Shown: positions 50,444 through 59,244 of the stretch, in pieces
Position numbering within the stretch: position 1 is the first letter of the stretch
How the letters are laid out: each line of letters starts with the position of its first letter
Translations under genes and position numbers: made by a program
Notes under the pieces: generated by a model
What the model was told of the DNA's origin: nothing
What the model saw: the letters and a program-made list of their open reading frames with translations, nothing else
The model's database searches: none
Source: DATGKG01 sp963851325
GTDB taxonomy: Bacteria; Desulfobacterota; Binatia; Binatales; Binataceae
NCBI GenBank assembly: GCA_963851325.1
Contig: CAWKOR010000001.1
Coordinates: 62,001 to 126,000, forward strand
Direction of reading: 5' to 3'
DNA length: 64,000 nt

Positions 50444-51676
50444 TTACTGGGTCTGAATCTGCATGATGGTGCCGAGGATGCTGTCCTCGGTCTGGAGCGC
50501 CTTCGCGTTGGCCTGGTAGTTGCGCTGCAGGATGACCAGGTTCACCAGCTGATTGGTGGTGTTGACGTTGGAGCTTTCGAGCGCGTTGGCCTGGATCAGG
50601 CCCGCGGCGCCGGAACCCGCAGTCGAGATCGTTGCGGGCCCCGAACTCGCGGTTTCCTGAAAGACTCCGCCACTAAGCTGCAAGCCCTGCTCGGAGGTAA
50701 ACGTCGCGAGCGCGACCTGGGCCACGTTCGCGGTTTGCCCGTTCGAATATGTCACCGAAACCACACCGCTGTTCGCGATCTTGACCCCGAGTGGACGTCC
50801 CACAGCGTTGCCGTCCGCGTTGCCGGTGGCGGCGGTGCCTCCCGCATATTGGGTCAATCCTGAGAAATCGATGTTGAGCGAAAGGTTGGCGGCGCCGACG
50901 ACGCCGGCGGTCAGCGGCACGCCCGGGAGCGCTCCGGTTACGATCGCGCCGGTATTGTCGAAGCCGACGACCCCGCTGTTGTTGGCGAGGCCGACTGCAC
51001 TGCCATCAAGCGTCGCGGTCCAGTTCCAGTCTTCCGCCGACGGCGCAAAGCCCGGTCCGGCATTCTGGTAGTAGTAGGTCAAAACGTGCGAATTGCCGAG
51101 GCTGTCGTACACCTGAACACTGACCGAGGAGCTGTAGCTGGCGGGGTTGGCGGGATTTATCGGTCCGGCGATGACGGGGCTGGCGGCATCGAGGTTGCCG
51201 CTTATGGTCGTCTGAGTTGAGGCGGTGGGCGCCAGGACGCCCTGCGGCACTATGATAGGTCCCAGCAGTCCCGAGGAGACGCCTGCTGCATTCACCGCAT
51301 AGCCCATGATCGAGCTGCCATTGAATCCGACCAGCGTTCCGTTGGTGCTCATTTGGGTCTGGCCGTCGCGCGTGTAGCTGAGCGCACCCGAAGAGTCGCT
51401 CATCACGAAGTAGCCGCTGCCCTGAATTGCCATGTCGGTCGGCGAATTGGTCTGTGTAATTGCGCCCTGGGACAAGTCGCGCGTGATGCCGGTGACGGTG
51501 ACGCCGCCTCCCAGCGCGTTGCCGGCGACGAACTCGCCGAGCAAGGTGGCAAATTCCGCGGACTCCGAATGAAAGCCGGTGGTCTGCGAATTCGCGAGGT
51601 TATCGCTCACGGCCTGCATCGCCGTTTCGACGCCTTGCAGCCCGGTCTCGGTTACGATCAGTGAACTTCCTGCCAT
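50444..51676 (-). CDS. flgE: Flagellar hook protein FlgE
   Basis: A 410-residue axial protein. N-terminal ETAMQAVSDNLANSQTTGFHSESAEF and C-terminal LVNLVILQRNYQANAKALQTEDSILGTIMQIQT are the hook/rod helices. The middle is FlgE-like (VQVYDSLGNSHVLTYYYQN, GQTANVAQVALATFTSEQGL). It is exported to form the hook and follows its cap gene flgD. Confidence 0.9.
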   Translation of the reverse strand: MAGSSLIVTETGLQGVETAMQAVSDNLANSQTTGFHSESAEFATLLGEFVAGNALGGGVTVTGITRDLSQGAITQTNSPTDMAIQGSGYFVMSDSSGALSYTRDGQTQMSTNGTLVGFNGSSIMGYAVNAAGVSSGLLGPIIVPQGVLAPTASTQTTISGNLDAASPVIAGPINPANPASYSSSVSVQVYDSLGNSHVLTYYYQNAGPGFAPSAEDWNWTATLDGSAVGLANNSGVVGFDNTGAIVTGALPGVPLTAGVVGAANLSLNIDFSGLTQYAGGTAATGNADGNAVGRPLGVKIANSGVVSVTYSNGQTANVAQVALATFTSEQGLQLSGGVFQETASSGPATISTAGSGAAGLIQANALESSNVNTTNQLVNLVILQRNYQANAKALQTEDSILGTIMQIQTQ

Positions 51677-51706
51677 TGGATGACCCCTTGCTGATGCTGG
51701 TTCGAT

Positions 51707-52363
51707 TTACGAAGCCGGCTGCGCGACGCTTCCCACGCTGGTCGCCGGGATGACGAGGTTGCCGAGATTGAGCGCGACGCCGCCGCTGGTAGTCAGATCG
51801 ACGCTGCGTACGATGCCCTGCTCGAGCAGGCCGCCCAGCGCGACATTCTTGCTGTTGACGATTTTCACCTGATACTGGCCGTCGCCGATCGATGAGGGCG
51901 GCTTCCAGGTGAAATTTTCGAGCCCACCGCTTTTCAGGTCTCCCAGCGATACCTGGTCGACCTGCACTCCGTTGGAGTCGTAAACCATCGCGGTATAGGC
52001 GTCGTTGCTGGTCGGCGCGTACGCGATCGAGGTCGCCTTCTCATCCTGCACTCCCACCACGTTTCCCGGCGCCACCACTTCGCGCCCGATGAATGCCGAT
52101 GCGGCTTGCATCAAGGTGCTTTGCGGGTTGTTGTTGCTATCCAGCGACTGGTTGATGGACTGCAGTTGGCCCAGGTTGGAGAACTGCACCATCTGGCTCG
52201 CGTACTGAGTCGGGTCAGTCGGCGCAGTAGGGTCCTGATTGCGAAACTCCGCGACCAGAATCTGCATGAAGTCGTTGGCGGTCAGCGCCGTCGATGCGGA
52301 AACGGACGGGTTGCTATTGGTCGGCGCGGATGCCGCAGTTGTCGCATCCAGAATCGAGCTCAT
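51707..52363 (-). CDS. flgD: Hook-cap protein FlgD
   Basis: A 218-residue hook capping protein. TANDFMQILVAEFRNQDPTAPTDPTQYASQMVQFSNLGQLQSIN is the FlgD N-terminal signature, and the C-terminal half has the beta-rich FlgD Ig-like parts (VYDSNGVQVDQVSLGDLKSGGLENFTWK). Start overlaps fliK by 4 bp. Confidence 0.92.
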   Translation of the reverse strand: MSSILDATTAASAPTNSNPSVSASTALTANDFMQILVAEFRNQDPTAPTDPTQYASQMVQFSNLGQLQSINQSLDSNNNPQSTLMQAASAFIGREVVAPGNVVGVQDEKATSIAYAPTSNDAYTAMVYDSNGVQVDQVSLGDLKSGGLENFTWKPPSSIGDGQYQVKIVNSKNVALGGLLEQGIVRSVDLTTSGGVALNLGNLVIPATSVGSVAQPAS

Positions 52364-53877
52364 TGGATTACCTCATTGGTGTAAAAAACGTCTTTCCCGT
52401 TGGCGGAGGCGTTCTGCGCCGGTGGCCGATATCCCTCGCGACCCTGGCCTCCGCCGCCGTCCCCTTGCTGATAGGAAATCTCCGAATGTCCAAGCTTGAT
52501 TCCCGCGGCATCGAGGTTCTGGCGCATGCCATCCATTTCCGACGAGACGCGCTGCGCCGCGGCCGCGGTGGGCGTTAGAATTTTGACGTCGACCGCTCCG
52601 GCGCGCTCTCGCACACTAGCCCGTGCCGACTGTCCGCCCGCCAACTGAACAGTGATGCTCACAGTCCTCGATGCTTCCCGGGGCGAGGCGACCTCGGCCG
52701 CCGCGCGAATTGGCGCTGTCTCGGCGGCTCGCGAGGCTGGCTGCGTATCAATGCTGTGAGCTTCCTTGTTCGGCGTGGCCGCGGGGGCAGCAGTGGGAGT
52801 CGAAATTTCTTTGCCGTCGACGCTGCGGTCACGCTGATCTTGCGGTGCGAACTGCGCGGCCACATCCATTTGCGTCGGCGAAGCTTGCTGCGCGCTGGAT
52901 GAAGTCGCGTCGATAGCGAGTGTAGCGAGCGACGTTTGCGTGATTTTCGAATTAGCCGGATTCATGCTGTCCAAACTTGTGTTTTGCGAAGAAAGAGCAG
53001 AGGGCGTGCCATCGTTTGCGCGACCGAGGTGCGGATGCGGGGAATTGGTCGTACCAGGCATCGGCGCGGCGGCGATGTCTGCCTCAGCCTTGGTTTGCGC
53101 CGAGTTGGCAACCGTAGCCGGAATTGCTGACGCCGAGAAATGATCGGCGGACGCGTGCGCTGATTCATCCGCGGGCGTCGAAGGGAAAATTTGTTTCCTG
53201 AAATAGAGCGCGATGTCCGAATCCGGGACAGCCGAATCCACCGCCACCTCGACGCCCGGTTCCCCGCCTATCGGTGGAGCCGCCGGTTGGTCGGTGCGGT
53301 CGCTGCTCGTGACACTTGGTGAAGTGGAAGGCGCAAGATCTTCATCGGTATCGGCACGCGCCTCCAATTGGTGCGGGTTGGAAGCGGCGTCAATCGTCGC
53401 GGTACGATCGTTCCCGGCCCCCGCTACAGGCTCGTTTCGTGCGCTCGAAGGATAGGGATCAATTTCGGTGGCCGAATCGTGTGCGCGTGTTTCGAGCGCA
53501 GAACTGTCTTTTGCCGTCGACGCGGGGGCGGGTGATTCGGATCCCGACTCTGACTGTGACTTTGGGCTCGTCGCAAGCTTCGTGAAATGGCGGCCGGTGG
53601 CAGCGTCGCTAAAGTCTAAAGCGTTCGCTTCGAACGTGGTTGGCCCATCGGTACGGCTCGCAGCCGCTGGCGACGCGGTTGCATCGGAGACGCCGGGGTC
53701 TTTGGTTGCCGCCGCCTGGTTGAGGCCCGCCTGATCGATGATAGCGGTAAGGGTGGCGCCGAAATCGACCGTGTTGGTTTTGTCCCGATCATCGTCACCA
53801 TTCTTTTTGGCCGAGGCGCCATCGGCGAGGAGCACATTCCCTCGCGAGGCTTTACCGTGGACTGCCGTATTTATCAT
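52360..53877 (-). CDS. fliK: Hook-length control protein FliK
   Basis: A 505-residue protein from MINTAVHGKASRGN. It is Pro/Ala/Ser-rich over the first 380 residues, as ruler proteins are. A C-terminal FliK-like domain includes TVSITVQLAGGQSARASVRERAGAVDVKILTPTAAAAQRVSSEMDGMRQNLDAAGI. Identification rests on position between fliJ and flgD, low-complexity composition and this C-terminal domain. Start overlaps the fliJ stop by 4 bp. Confidence 0.8.
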   Translation of the reverse strand: MINTAVHGKASRGNVLLADGASAKKNGDDDRDKTNTVDFGATLTAIIDQAGLNQAAATKDPGVSDATASPAAASRTDGPTTFEANALDFSDAATGRHFTKLATSPKSQSESGSESPAPASTAKDSSALETRAHDSATEIDPYPSSARNEPVAGAGNDRTATIDAASNPHQLEARADTDEDLAPSTSPSVTSSDRTDQPAAPPIGGEPGVEVAVDSAVPDSDIALYFRKQIFPSTPADESAHASADHFSASAIPATVANSAQTKAEADIAAAPMPGTTNSPHPHLGRANDGTPSALSSQNTSLDSMNPANSKITQTSLATLAIDATSSSAQQASPTQMDVAAQFAPQDQRDRSVDGKEISTPTAAPAATPNKEAHSIDTQPASRAAETAPIRAAAEVASPREASRTVSITVQLAGGQSARASVRERAGAVDVKILTPTAAAAQRVSSEMDGMRQNLDAAGIKLGHSEISYQQGDGGGGQGREGYRPPAQNASANGKDVFYTNEVIQ

Positions 53878-54269
53878 CGATGATCCTTTTTCCAACTGAA
53901 AAAGTGTTCCGCCTCGGTTTCCAGCGAGCGCTCGAGCGCGTTCACGCGCATGCGGCGCATCTGGTCGCGCGCCTCACGCGCCGAATCGGCGAGCTTGCGA
54001 GCATGGCCGACCTTTTCGCTGAGCGCGCGCACTTCGGTTTCGACCTGGTTGGCGAGTTGTGCATTGAGAATCCGCGCGTGTCCAAAGTGGGCGAGATCCG
54101 CGAGGCCTCCGGCGTCTTCCAAGGACTTCGCCGCGGCGGTGCGCGCCTCGTCGTAGCGGTCCCGAACTTCCCGAAGTTGTCGAGCACGCGTCTTGAGTTG
54201 TGCGGCCTGACTCTTGAGGTGCAGCTCGCGCAGGCGAATGAGTTGGGTGAGAAGGCGTTCGCGTTTCAT
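53874..54269 (-). CDS. fliJ: Flagellar export chaperone FliJ
   Basis: A 131-residue protein that looks almost entirely coiled coil (RLLTQLIRLRELHLKSQAAQLKTRARQLREVRDRYDEA and so on), as expected for FliJ, the central stalk of the FliH-FliI export ATPase. It starts in a TGATG overlap with fliI. Sequence similarity is low in this family, so position carries much of the weight. Confidence 0.8.
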   Translation of the reverse strand: MKRERLLTQLIRLRELHLKSQAAQLKTRARQLREVRDRYDEARTAAAKSLEDAGGLADLAHFGHARILNAQLANQVETEVRALSEKVGHARKLADSAREARDQMRRMRVNALERSLETEAEHFFSWKKDHR

Positions 54270-55555
54270 CAGGCTATGGTCTCGGCGAGCGCCAGCGCGC
54301 TATCTTCCAGCGAGACCGTTTGGCCGGCGTCCTGCTGGAGAAAGGAATCGAGTTTTTCGTGCAGCGCGACCGCTTCATCGGTCCGGCGATCCGCGCCCAC
54401 ATGATAGGTGCCCAGTGCGATCAGTTCTTCGGCATCGCGCCAGCGGGCGTAGAGCTCGACGAAACGCCGGCGCGCGGCGTTATGCTCGGCGGAACAAATC
54501 CGTTGCGCCACGCGTGAAATCGAATTGAGGACATCAATCGCGGGATAGTGCCCGCGCCCCGCCAAATCGCGAGACAGCGTGATATGGCCGTCCAGCACCG
54601 ACTTGGCGAGCTCGCCGATCGGATCGTTTTCTTCATGCAACAACACGGTGTAGATGCCGGTGACGCTGCCGCTTTCGCCGACGCCGGCCTGTTCCACCAG
54701 TTTGGGAATCACCGCGAACACCGACGGCGGATAGCCGCGCGCCGTGGGCGGCTCACCCGAAGCCAGTCCGATTTCGCGCTGCGCCATCGCCACTCGCGTT
54801 AAGCTGTCCATCAGGAGCAGCACGCTGCGGCCTTGCCGGCGCAGGTACGACGCGATTGCGGTGGCGAGAAATGCGCCCTTGATTCGCATCGGCGCCGACA
54901 TGTCGCTGGTGACCACTACCACCACCGAACGCGCGAGCCCCTCGGGTCCCAGCGTGTCGTGGACGAATTCGCGTGCCTCGCGGCCCCGCTCACCAATCAG
55001 GGCGATTACGTTGACGTCGGCGGTGGTGCCGCGCCCCATCATGCCGAGCAGCATGCTCTTGCCGACTCCCGGCATCGCGAATACGCCGATCTTCTGGCCG
55101 ATTCCCAGGGTCATCAATCCGTTGACGGCGCGTACTCCCACGTCGAGCTGGGTCTCAGTCAGTCCGCGCGCCATCGGATCCAGCGGCGGCGGTTCCAGTT
55201 CGATATTTTCGCCGAGGTTGGGCGACGGTCTGCCGTCGATCGGACGGCCCAACCCGTCGAGAATGCGGCCCAAAATCCAGGGCCCCACTTTGAAGGTAAG
55301 GTGCAGAGGCGAAACCAGGCTTGCCGGCGCGAGCTGACGGGTCTCGTCGATGGCCAGCATCTGCAAGCGTTGGTCATGAAATCCGACTACCTGGCATACG
55401 AGGTCGGCCGCGCGATCGCGCACTTTCACCAATGCCCCGACCGGCAGATCCGGGCCGGTCGATTCCAGCAGCAAGCCGACCGAGCGCGTCAGGCGTCCGC
55501 AGATCGGGAAACTCACCTCGGGCAGCGCCGCCAGGTAATCCGAGTTAGACAGCAT
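54269..55555 (-). CDS. fliI: Flagellar export ATPase FliI
   Basis: A 428-residue F1-beta-like ATPase. Walker A is FAMPGVGKSMLLGMM near residue 160 and Walker B SVLLLMDSLTRVAMAQREIGL. ERGREAREF and DGHITLSRDLAGRGHYPAIDVLNSISRV are family markers. It unfolds and feeds substrates into the FlhA/FlhB gate. It overlaps fliH by 11 bp. Confidence 0.94.
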   Translation of the reverse strand: MLSNSDYLAALPEVSFPICGRLTRSVGLLLESTGPDLPVGALVKVRDRAADLVCQVVGFHDQRLQMLAIDETRQLAPASLVSPLHLTFKVGPWILGRILDGLGRPIDGRPSPNLGENIELEPPPLDPMARGLTETQLDVGVRAVNGLMTLGIGQKIGVFAMPGVGKSMLLGMMGRGTTADVNVIALIGERGREAREFVHDTLGPEGLARSVVVVVTSDMSAPMRIKGAFLATAIASYLRRQGRSVLLLMDSLTRVAMAQREIGLASGEPPTARGYPPSVFAVIPKLVEQAGVGESGSVTGIYTVLLHEENDPIGELAKSVLDGHITLSRDLAGRGHYPAIDVLNSISRVAQRICSAEHNAARRRFVELYARWRDAEELIALGTYHVGADRRTDEAVALHEKLDSFLQQDAGQTVSLEDSALALAETIA

Positions 55556-56228
55556 CGGGCGCCTCCGTAATGGCTGCGGGTTTTTTCCTGGCGGTGCGTT
55601 TTACTTTGACTTCCACAACCGCGGTGCGCACTTGCGCAAAGGCTTCTTCGATCGAGCTTTCGACCAGCAGCCTGCCCGCCTCGACGCGCGCGGTTCCGGG
55701 CGCCAGCGTCTCGTCCTCCTGCAATGGCAAATCCTTCATCGGCTTGCCGGCGCACTTGAGATCCGCGGGATTGAGGAACACGGCGGTAGGCGCTTCGGGC
55801 GCCAGCGCCTTAAGCGCTGCCTGGGTCGAGCGGCGAACGAATTCGGCGCGAGTCTTGTCGGCCTCGACGAGGCGGGCGACGATCGCGAGCGCGAGGTCGA
55901 CACAAAATGCTTCGGCCTCGGCGGCTAGTTCTGCGCGCTCGGCGACGAAGGCGTCCAGTGCGTTGCGCAACGCTGCGGCGGCCAGGTTCATTTGGTCGAG
56001 CCCAGCGGCATGTCCCTGCGCGAGTCCTTCGCGGGTGGAGCTTTCGAGCAGTTCTCGAGCCTCGCACGTGGCCTCTTCGCGTCCGCGCGCGAGACCTTCG
56101 GTGTATCCACGCGCGATGGCGTCGGCGAGGGCGGCCTCGAGTCTGGCATTGCGCGCCTGCTCGGCCTGGCGTTCGAAGCGGTCAAGGTTGCTGCGTGCCG
56201 GGAAGGCAAAGCTCTTGGCGGTCGCCAT
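55545..56228 (-). CDS. fliH: Flagellar export ATPase regulator FliH
   Basis: A 227-residue, Glu/Ala-rich, mostly helical protein with a G-rich repeat near the start (GYTEGLARGREEA, GLAQGHAAGLDQ), the GxxxG-repeat feature of FliH. It ends in a Lys/Arg-rich tail. It begins two bases after the fliF stop, exactly where fliG would normally intervene. Confidence 0.82.
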   Translation of the reverse strand: MATAKSFAFPARSNLDRFERQAEQARNARLEAALADAIARGYTEGLARGREEATCEARELLESSTREGLAQGHAAGLDQMNLAAAALRNALDAFVAERAELAAEAEAFCVDLALAIVARLVEADKTRAEFVRRSTQAALKALAPEAPTAVFLNPADLKCAGKPMKDLPLQEDETLAPGTARVEAGRLLVESSIEEAFAQVRTAVVEVKVKRTARKKPAAITEAPDAV

Positions 56229-56230
56229 GA

Positions 56231-57940
56231 TCAGGTCGCGCTCTTTTCAGTTGCGGGTGCGCTCGCGCCGTTTCCGGCGGTGGCGCCTTCCGCGAGCCAT
56301 CGGCGCAGAATCTCAGCGGCGGCTTCGGGATCACGTTCCACTTCTTCATTGACGCGGCGGCGGATTTCGTCGAAATCAACCGGATGCTCGATGCCCGGCA
56401 CCGCGGCCGGCGCCGGCGCTTCGGCCGGAGCGGGGACCTCAGGCTGAGCGGTGTCGGCCGGTTGAACGGCAGCTGCCGCACGTTTTCTGGAAGAGCGATG
56501 CGAGAATGCGCGCTTGATCATCCAGACCATCAGGATCAGGGCGAACAGCACGGCCCCCGCGGTTTCATACAAATGAACTGGATCCGCGATAAACAAACGC
56601 AGTTGGTCGATCGGGTTTGGAATCGGCGCCACATAGGGCTGCGAGAGCGCCGCACTTTGAATGTCAACTGAGTCGCCGCGCTCGAGGTCCGCGCCGACCG
56701 CGGCGGCGACCAATCCTTTGATTGCGTGCAGGCGCGCGTCGTCCAGCGGCTTGAAGGCGCCGTGGTCGTAGGTGCCGTCGAGGACTGCCGCGACGCTGAT
56801 GCGCTTGATACGGACCGGCGCGGTGATGCTGTTGACTTCGCGGATCGATGGTTTGTAGTTGACGATGTCCTTGCGCGAGAGGTCGGCGCCCTGGCTCTGC
56901 GAATCGGTCTTTACCGGGGTCGTACCAGTGGTCGCCTCGGCCGCCGGCGTAGCGCCCGCGCTGGCTTTGGCGGATGCGCCCGGCTTCGGATTCGGATTGG
57001 CGATCGGCAGATTCGAGGTAAGACCCGGCACTCCGCCCGAGGCCGCGCCCACCGGAGCCTGCGAATGCTCCTCGCTGAGGATGGTGTTATCGCCCTTTCC
57101 GTATTGAGTTTCGTTGCTGGTGATGTGCGAGGCGTCGACGTCGACCGCGATCTGAACCGCGTAGCGATTCTCACCCATGATGCGGCTCAGCAGCGCGGCA
57201 ACCTTGCCTTCCAGCCGATGCTCGAAGTCGTTGCGCAGGCGCATCGCCTCGCCGAGTTCACCGTCGCTTTTCTGCGGCGGGTACAGCACCACACCGTCGT
57301 TGCCGGTGACTGTGATGCCTTCGGGCTCCAGTCCGCGCACTGAGGTCGCGACCAGATGCGCGATTGCGGCCGCCATTGCGGCGTCGACGGTCGCCCCCGA
57401 TGCGGTAGTGAGCATCACTGACGCGCGTTCTGCCTCTGAGGGTCCTAGCGCAAATGGTGACGGGCGGCCCATCGCAAGCATCACCCGGGCGCTGTCGATA
57501 CCGCGGATGTCCATGATGGTTCGCTCGAGTTCGCCTTGCAGCGATCGCTGGTAATTGACCTGCTCATCAAAGTCGCTCTGCCCCATGGTGGAGCGATCGA
57601 AGAGCGAGAAATCTTCGGAACCGCCGGAAAAGCCGGGGCTCGATTGCAGCAACGCGCGGGCCTGTGCGACGTCGCGCGAGCCGACCGTAATGGAGTCGGT
57701 GCCGAGGGTGAACTTGATGCTGTGGCGGCGCAGACGTAGCGCCAGAGCGGTGCGATCGGCTGGGTTGAGGTTGGCCACGATCACGACTGGGGCGCCTGGA
57801 TTGATCACATACAGCGCCGCTCCGATCAGAAGCGCGAAGCCGAGGGTTCCTACGATCAGGTTGAAGAGCTGACGATTGCGACTGCGAAAGTCGTCAATCA
57901 GGGCCAGCGCCTGACGGTAGTATTCCTGCAACTGCTTCAT
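56231..57940 (-). CDS. fliF: Flagellar MS-ring protein FliF
   Basis: A 569-residue MS-ring protein. Membrane span NLIVGTLGFALLIGAALYVI near the N-terminus, YscJ/FliF ring-building parts (AQARALLQSSPGFSGGSEDFSLFDRSTMGQSDFDEQVNYQRSLQGELERTI) and a second span YETAGAVLFALILMVWMI near residue 470. A C-terminal tail of about 80 residues contains PVDFDEIRRRVNEEVERDPEAAAEILRRWL, which fits the FliG-binding end of FliF. FliG itself is not encoded nearby. Confidence 0.94.
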   Translation of the reverse strand: MKQLQEYYRQALALIDDFRSRNRQLFNLIVGTLGFALLIGAALYVINPGAPVVIVANLNPADRTALALRLRRHSIKFTLGTDSITVGSRDVAQARALLQSSPGFSGGSEDFSLFDRSTMGQSDFDEQVNYQRSLQGELERTIMDIRGIDSARVMLAMGRPSPFALGPSEAERASVMLTTASGATVDAAMAAAIAHLVATSVRGLEPEGITVTGNDGVVLYPPQKSDGELGEAMRLRNDFEHRLEGKVAALLSRIMGENRYAVQIAVDVDASHITSNETQYGKGDNTILSEEHSQAPVGAASGGVPGLTSNLPIANPNPKPGASAKASAGATPAAEATTGTTPVKTDSQSQGADLSRKDIVNYKPSIREVNSITAPVRIKRISVAAVLDGTYDHGAFKPLDDARLHAIKGLVAAAVGADLERGDSVDIQSAALSQPYVAPIPNPIDQLRLFIADPVHLYETAGAVLFALILMVWMIKRAFSHRSSRKRAAAAVQPADTAQPEVPAPAEAPAPAAVPGIEHPVDFDEIRRRVNEEVERDPEAAAEILRRWLAEGATAGNGASAPATEKSAT

Positions 57941-57952
57941 CGCTCATCAACC

Positions 57953-58234
57953 TCAGACGGACAAGTTCATGATTTCCTGATAAGCGGCGAGCGCTTTGTT
58001 GCGAATCGCCAGAGTGAGGGAAAAAGTGGTGTCGGCTTTTTGCGAGGCCAGCACCGCGTCGGTCAGCCCGACTTTTCCTTGCGCGTAGCCGGCCGCCATT
58101 TTATCGGCGCTTTCCAATACGTTGCTGACCTGTTCCAGCAGTTGCGAGAAACCGCCTTTTTCCGGGGTGGTGGTACTTTGCGGTGTGATGGGTGCAAGAT
58201 CGGCAATTCCCTGGCTGGGTATGATGGTGTTCAT
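57953..58234 (-). CDS. fliE: Flagellar hook-basal body protein FliE
   Basis: A 93-residue export-gate/rod adaptor of FliE length, including EKGGFSQLLEQVSNVLESADKMAAGYAQGKVGLTDAVLASQKADTTFSLTLAIRNKALAAYQEIMNLSV. That C-terminus is diagnostic. It lies 12 bp upstream of fliF and 4 bp after flgC. Confidence 0.93.
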   Translation of the reverse strand: MNTIIPSQGIADLAPITPQSTTTPEKGGFSQLLEQVSNVLESADKMAAGYAQGKVGLTDAVLASQKADTTFSLTLAIRNKALAAYQEIMNLSV

Positions 58235-58238
58235 TGGC

Positions 58239-58649
58239 CTACTTCAGCAGGTCGAGGGTTTTCATTGCGCTGGTGTGCGCGCTCTGGATGACCGAAAGAT
58301 TGGCTTGATAGGAACGGGTGGCCTGCATCATGTCGACCATCTCGAAAACCGGGTTGACATTGGGCTCTTTGACCACTCCGTTGGCATCGGCGAATGGGTT
58401 GGACGGATCGAAGACCTCGTTCGGAGGCGCGCTATCCTTCATCACGGCCGCGACTTTTACCCCGATACCTGCGTTGCTGTTGTCGCCGACCTGCTGTGGC
58501 TCGAAGATTGCGATGCGCCGCTGATAAGGGCCGCCCTCGGGCGAATTTATCGAGTCAGCATTGGCGAGGTTCTGTGCGATCAGAGTGATGCGCTGTGACT
58601 GTGCGGTCAGCGCGCTATTTGCAATTCCGATAGTTGCTTCGACTGACAT
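58239..58649 (-). CDS. flgC: Flagellar rod protein FlgC
   Basis: A 136-residue proximal rod protein. Starts with IANSALTAQSQRITLIAQNLANADSINSPEGGPYQRRIAIFEP and ends VDMMQATRSYQANLSVIQSAHTSAMKTLDLL, the standard FlgC termini. It follows flgB by 7 bp. Confidence 0.93.
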   Translation of the reverse strand: MSVEATIGIANSALTAQSQRITLIAQNLANADSINSPEGGPYQRRIAIFEPQQVGDNSNAGIGVKVAAVMKDSAPPNEVFDPSNPFADANGVVKEPNVNPVFEMVDMMQATRSYQANLSVIQSAHTSAMKTLDLLK

Positions 58650-58656
58650 GGGTCCT

Positions 58657-59010
58657 CTAGTTCGTGCTGGTGGCGCTGACGAGCCGGTTCATCGAATCGC
58701 CGTACAGCTTGAGTGTGGCGACATAGCTGAGCGAGTTGTCGAAGGACTTCGCCAACTGTTGGTTAACGTCGACGTCGTTGCTGTCGAAGCGGAGGTTTTC
58801 CGGTTTGACCAGCGAGTCGCTCGAGATGGGAGTGTCCTGGCGGCTGCCGGCGTCGAGCACCTGATCCATTGCGGCGTCGAACTTCAGGTCGCGCGCGATG
58901 TATCCGGGTGTGTCAGCATTGGCAACATTTCCGGCGAGCAGTTCCGCGCGCGCCGAGCGCACTTGGAGCGCGGCCTGCATGACCTGTTGTTCGGGACGCA
59001 GGATTTCCAT
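58657..59010 (-). CDS. flgB: Flagellar rod protein FlgB
   Basis: A 117-residue proximal rod protein from MEILRPEQQ (the frame is open to 59076, adding 22 residues). VRSARAELLAGNVANADTPGYIARDLKFDAAM is the characteristic start, and the C-terminal SFDNSLSYVATLKLYGDSMNRLVSATST completes it. It is the first gene of the flagellar cluster. Confidence 0.9.
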   Translation of the reverse strand: MEILRPEQQVMQAALQVRSARAELLAGNVANADTPGYIARDLKFDAAMDQVLDAGSRQDTPISSDSLVKPENLRFDSNDVDVNQQLAKSFDNSLSYVATLKLYGDSMNRLVSATSTN

Positions 59011-59147
59011 GCAGAAGGGAGAGAGCAACTGTCGAGCCAGTACGCGGTTAAACTTACCGGCGGCGAATTCCGCCATTCATTGAAAGGACTACAAGGAAGT
59101 GGCTTTTCCTTGTCCCGCCCCGATGCATCGCGTGAGTGTCGCTGAAC

Positions 59148-59227
59148 GCTACCAAAGCGACCGAAAATGCGCGCTCGACATCCGAGATCGGTCCGCACGC
59201 GCTTCAGCTTTGGTGGGCTTTGGTAGC
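59148..59227. repeat. Inverted repeat upstream of the flagellar cluster
   Basis: GCTACCAAAGC (59148-59158) and GCTTTGGTAGC (59217-59227) are perfect 11-bp complements with 58 bp between them. A further partial copy AGCTTTGG begins near 59206. They lie about 140-220 bp upstream of the flgB start and beside the end of the ROK gene. They may be a regulator-binding pair or a long-range hairpin; function is unknown. Confidence 0.6.
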
Positions 59228-59244
59228 CGCGGAAGAGAACATTT

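Noticed and set aside
36748..59010. Injectisome type III secretion system instead of a flagellum
   Set aside because: Rod, hook, P- and L-ring genes (flgB/C/F/G, flgE, flgI, flgH) are present, and no needle, translocon or secretin genes; this is flagellar.
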